From Blastococcus sp. HT6-4 (lineage in GTDB: Bacteria > Actinomycetota > Actinomycetes > Mycobacteriales > Geodermatophilaceae): a DNA stretch of 64,000 nucleotides. The stretch spans positions 3,224,001-3,288,000 of the forward strand of contig NZ_CP155551.1 in assembly GCF_039679125.1 (NCBI RefSeq), in the 5' to 3' direction. Positions 61,965-64,000 of the stretch are shown one piece after another. The notes beneath the pieces were generated by a model. It was not told the origin of the DNA. It worked only from the letters and a program-made list of their open reading frames with translations, and made no database searches. Made by a program: the position numbers and the translations under genes. Every line of letters begins with the position of its first letter. The first letter of the stretch is position 1.

Positions 61965-62030
61965 GGCATAGGAAGCCATGCCTGCGGTTCCCGCCCCGAA
62001 TGCGTAGGCATGGCTTCCTATGCCTACGCG
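61964..62030. terminator. Perfect 20-bp palindrome with competing hairpins (bidirectional terminator)
   Basis: AGGCATAGGAAGCCATGCCT (61,964-61,983) is the exact reverse complement of 62,006-62,025. Each arm can also fold on itself (AGGCAT...ATGCCT). A third stem, GCGTAGGCAT/ATGCCTACGC (62,002-62,029), competes. It sits between the convergent EEP-family and smc stops. Confidence 0.85.
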
Positions 62031-62036
62031 CGGGGA

Positions 62037-64000
62037 TCAGGCGGGTTCCGCCTCGCGGAGCCGCTGGCTGATCACCCCGGTGATGCCGTCGCCCCGCATG
62101 CTCACGCCGTAGAGGGCGTCGGCGATCTCCATCGTCCGCTTCTGGTGGGTGATGATGATCAGCTGCGACGTCGACCGCAGCTGCTCGACCAGGACGAGCA
62201 GCCGGCCGAGGTTGACGTCGTCGAGCGCGGCCTCGACCTCGTCGAGCACGTAGAACGGCGAGGGCCGGGCGCGGAAGATCGCCACCAGCAGCGCGACCGC
62301 CGTCAGCGACCGCTCGCCGCCGGAGAGGAGCGAGAGCCGCTTCACCTTCTTGCCCGGAGGGCGGGCCTCGACCTCGATGCCGGTCGTGAGCATGCTGTCG
62401 GGCTCGGTGAGCACCAGCCGTCCGGAGCCACCGGGGAAGAGCGTCGCGAACACCTGCTCGAACTCGCGGGCGACGTCGGCGAAGGCCGCGGCGAAGACGT
62501 CGTGGATGCGGTTGTCGACCTCACGGACGACGGTCAGCAGGTCCTTGCGGGTGCTCTTGAGGTCCTCCAGCTGGGTGGCGAGGAAGGTGTGCCGCTCCTC
62601 CAGCGCCGCGAACTCCTCCAGCGCCAGCGGGTTGACCTTGCCCAGGGTGGCGAGGTCGCGCTCGGCACGGGCGACCCGGCGCTCCTGCACCGCCCGGTCG
62701 TAGGGCCGGGCGTCGGGGGCGGGCTGCCCGGCCGCCTCGGCCTCGGCGACCAGCTGGGGTGACGGCGGCACCGGCGTCGCGGGCCCGTACTCGGCGAGCA
62801 GGGTCGGCAGGTCGACGCCGTACTCCTCGGCGGCCCGGTTCTCCAGCGACTCGATGCGGTAGCGCTGCTCGGTGCGCGCCACCTCGTCGCGGTGCACCTC
62901 GTCGGTGAGCCGGTCGAGCTCGGCGGTGGCCGCGCGCACCCGGCCGCGCACCTCCAGCAGCTCCGCCTCGTACGTGCTCCGGGACGACGCGAGGGCGTCC
63001 CGCTCGGCGGCGGCGCGGGCCAGCGACGCACCCAGCGCGGTCAGCGCGGACTCGGCGTCCCGGCGCACGGCGGCGGCCACGGCCGCGCCGCGTTCCCGTG
63101 CGACCCGCGCCGCGGCGGCCCGCTCCCGGGCCGCCCGCTCCTGCCGGGCCTGCCGGCGCAGCGACTCCGCCCGCCCCTGCAGGGCCCGCGCCCGCTCCTC
63201 CGCGGTGCGGACGGCGAGGCGCGCCTCCGTCTCGGCCCGCCGGGCCGTGGCGACCTCGGCGCGCAGCCGGTCCCGGTCCTCGGTGGGCGGCTCGTCGGCC
63301 ACCGGCGCCGCCTGCGCCCCGGCCAGCCGCGCCTCCAGCGTCGCCAAGGCGGCGCCCGCCCGCTCCAGCGACTCCTCGGCGCGCACGCGGGCGGCCGCGT
63401 GGCGGTCGGCCTCCGCGGACGCCGAACGGGCGGCGGCGCCCAGCTCGGCCAACGCGGTCGCCTCGGCCGAGCGGGTGCGGTCGGCGGCCTGCCGGGCGGC
63501 GAGCGCCGCCTCGACGTCGGCGGAGCGGGCCTGCGCGGTACGGCGGGCCTCGGCCAGCTCGTCGGCGAGCCGCGCCGCGGCGGCGCTGGCGGTGGCGAGC
63601 TCGGCCTCGGCCTCGTCGACGCGGGCCCGGACCTCCAGGTTCGACGGCGCATCGGTCTGCCCGCCGAGCGCCCAGTCGGCGCCGAGCAGGTCGCCGGTCG
63701 CGGTGACCGCCCGCACGCGGGGGTGGGTGCGCACCAGGGTGACGGCGGCGGCGAGGTCGGGGACGAGCGCGACCCGCTCGAGGGCCCGGGCCAGCGCGGG
63801 GCGCAGCGGCTCGGGCGCCCGCACCGCGTCCAGCGCCCAGCGGATGCCCTCGGGCAGCTCCGGCCAGCCGTCACGGGGCACGGGGGGCAGTCCGCCGGTG
63901 ACCAGGAGGCCGGCCCGCCCACCGCCGGTGCTGGTCAGGTGGGTCAGCGCGGCGGCGGCCTCGGCGACCCCGGAGACGACGACGGCGTCGGCCATGCCCC
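62037..64000 (-). CDS. smc: Chromosome segregation protein SMC, C-terminal half (partial)
   Basis: SMC dimers organise and segregate chromosomes with ScpA/B. Only the C-terminal 654 or so residues are in the window; the frame continues past the right edge, where the N-terminal ATPase half lies. Visible parts: end of the hinge (VTATGDLLGADWALGGQTDA), a long Ala/Arg/Glu coiled coil, GKVNPLALEEFAALEERHTF, the ABC signature LSLLSGGERSLTAVALLVAI, Walker B FYVLDEVEAALDDVNLGRLL, and the D-loop/His region QLIIITHQKRTMEIADALYG. Ordinary sequence; ends next to the palindrome. Confidence 0.97.
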   Translation of the reverse strand, partial: GMADAVVVSGVAEAAAALTHLTSTGGGRAGLLVTGGLPPVPRDGWPELPEGIRWALDAVRAPEPLRPALARALERVALVPDLAAAVTLVRTHPRVRAVTATGDLLGADWALGGQTDAPSNLEVRARVDEAEAELATASAAAARLADELAEARRTAQARSADVEAALAARQAADRTRSAEATALAELGAAARSASAEADRHAAARVRAEESLERAGAALATLEARLAGAQAAPVADEPPTEDRDRLRAEVATARRAETEARLAVRTAEERARALQGRAESLRRQARQERAARERAAAARVARERGAAVAAAVRRDAESALTALGASLARAAAERDALASSRSTYEAELLEVRGRVRAATAELDRLTDEVHRDEVARTEQRYRIESLENRAAEEYGVDLPTLLAEYGPATPVPPSPQLVAEAEAAGQPAPDARPYDRAVQERRVARAERDLATLGKVNPLALEEFAALEERHTFLATQLEDLKSTRKDLLTVVREVDNRIHDVFAAAFADVAREFEQVFATLFPGGSGRLVLTEPDSMLTTGIEVEARPPGKKVKRLSLLSGGERSLTAVALLVAIFRARPSPFYVLDEVEAALDDVNLGRLLVLVEQLRSTSQLIIITHQKRTMEIADALYGVSMRGDGITGVISQRLREAEPA

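Overview
The window is high-GC DNA with many GTG starts and 4-nt start/stop overlaps. The right-hand gene order (smc, ftsY, amtB-glnB-glnD, ffh, rpsP-KH-rimM-trmD-rplS-lepB, rnhB-DUF2469-yraN-comM) is that of an actinobacterial chromosome, most likely a member of the Geodermatophilaceae (Blastococcus/Geodermatophilus/Modestobacter type). The species is an inference from gene order and protein style, not a database match.

Layout. Positions 1 to about 36,550 are accessory DNA; 36,551 to 64,000 are housekeeping chromosome. The junction is sharp: comM (YifB-type AAA ATPase) is cut off inside its Walker B motif at 36,551. The accessory block therefore looks like an element integrated into comM, whose other end lies left of this window. 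Its left part carries a translationally coupled pair of serine recombinases. One is a large serine recombinase whose C-terminus carries four regular C2H2 zinc fingers, which is very unusual. Its partner has an alanine where the catalytic serine should be. Next come an Mrr-like nuclease, small zinc-binding proteins including a Ros/MucR-like one, a two-gene unit of related unknown proteins, and lipoproteins.

A perfect 24-bp inverted repeat (12,426-12,449 and 36,145-36,168) brackets about 23.7 kb. This segment holds a membrane protein, a possible GIY-YIG-like protein, a PIN-domain protein, an SF3-like helicase/ATPase ending in a strong terminator, and a three-gene operon: SNF2 helicase with DUF3883, DUF1156-type DNA methyltransferase, and DUF499-type ATPase. 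The operon is linked by GTGA overlaps and is a probable anti-phage or restriction-like system. Further lipoproteins and a secreted lipase-like hydrolase follow. Seven exported proteins in one element is a notable cargo theme.

The chromosome part is compact. The minus-strand ribosome-maturation cluster runs from rpsP (44.1 kb) to comM (36.6 kb) and contains an orphan LuxR-type regulator with an atypical receiver domain. proS with an RraB-like gene, an LCP cell-wall ligase, an amidohydrolase overlapping ffh, and the nitrogen unit amtB-glnB-glnD with an upstream GlnR-like box follow. Then come a cobalt/nickel ECF transporter (cbiMNQO), ftsY, a PhoD-like phosphatase with an endonuclease/exonuclease/phosphatase-family gene, a perfect 20-bp bidirectional palindrome, and the C-terminal half of smc. 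I saw no tRNA, rRNA, CRISPR array or intact transposase.
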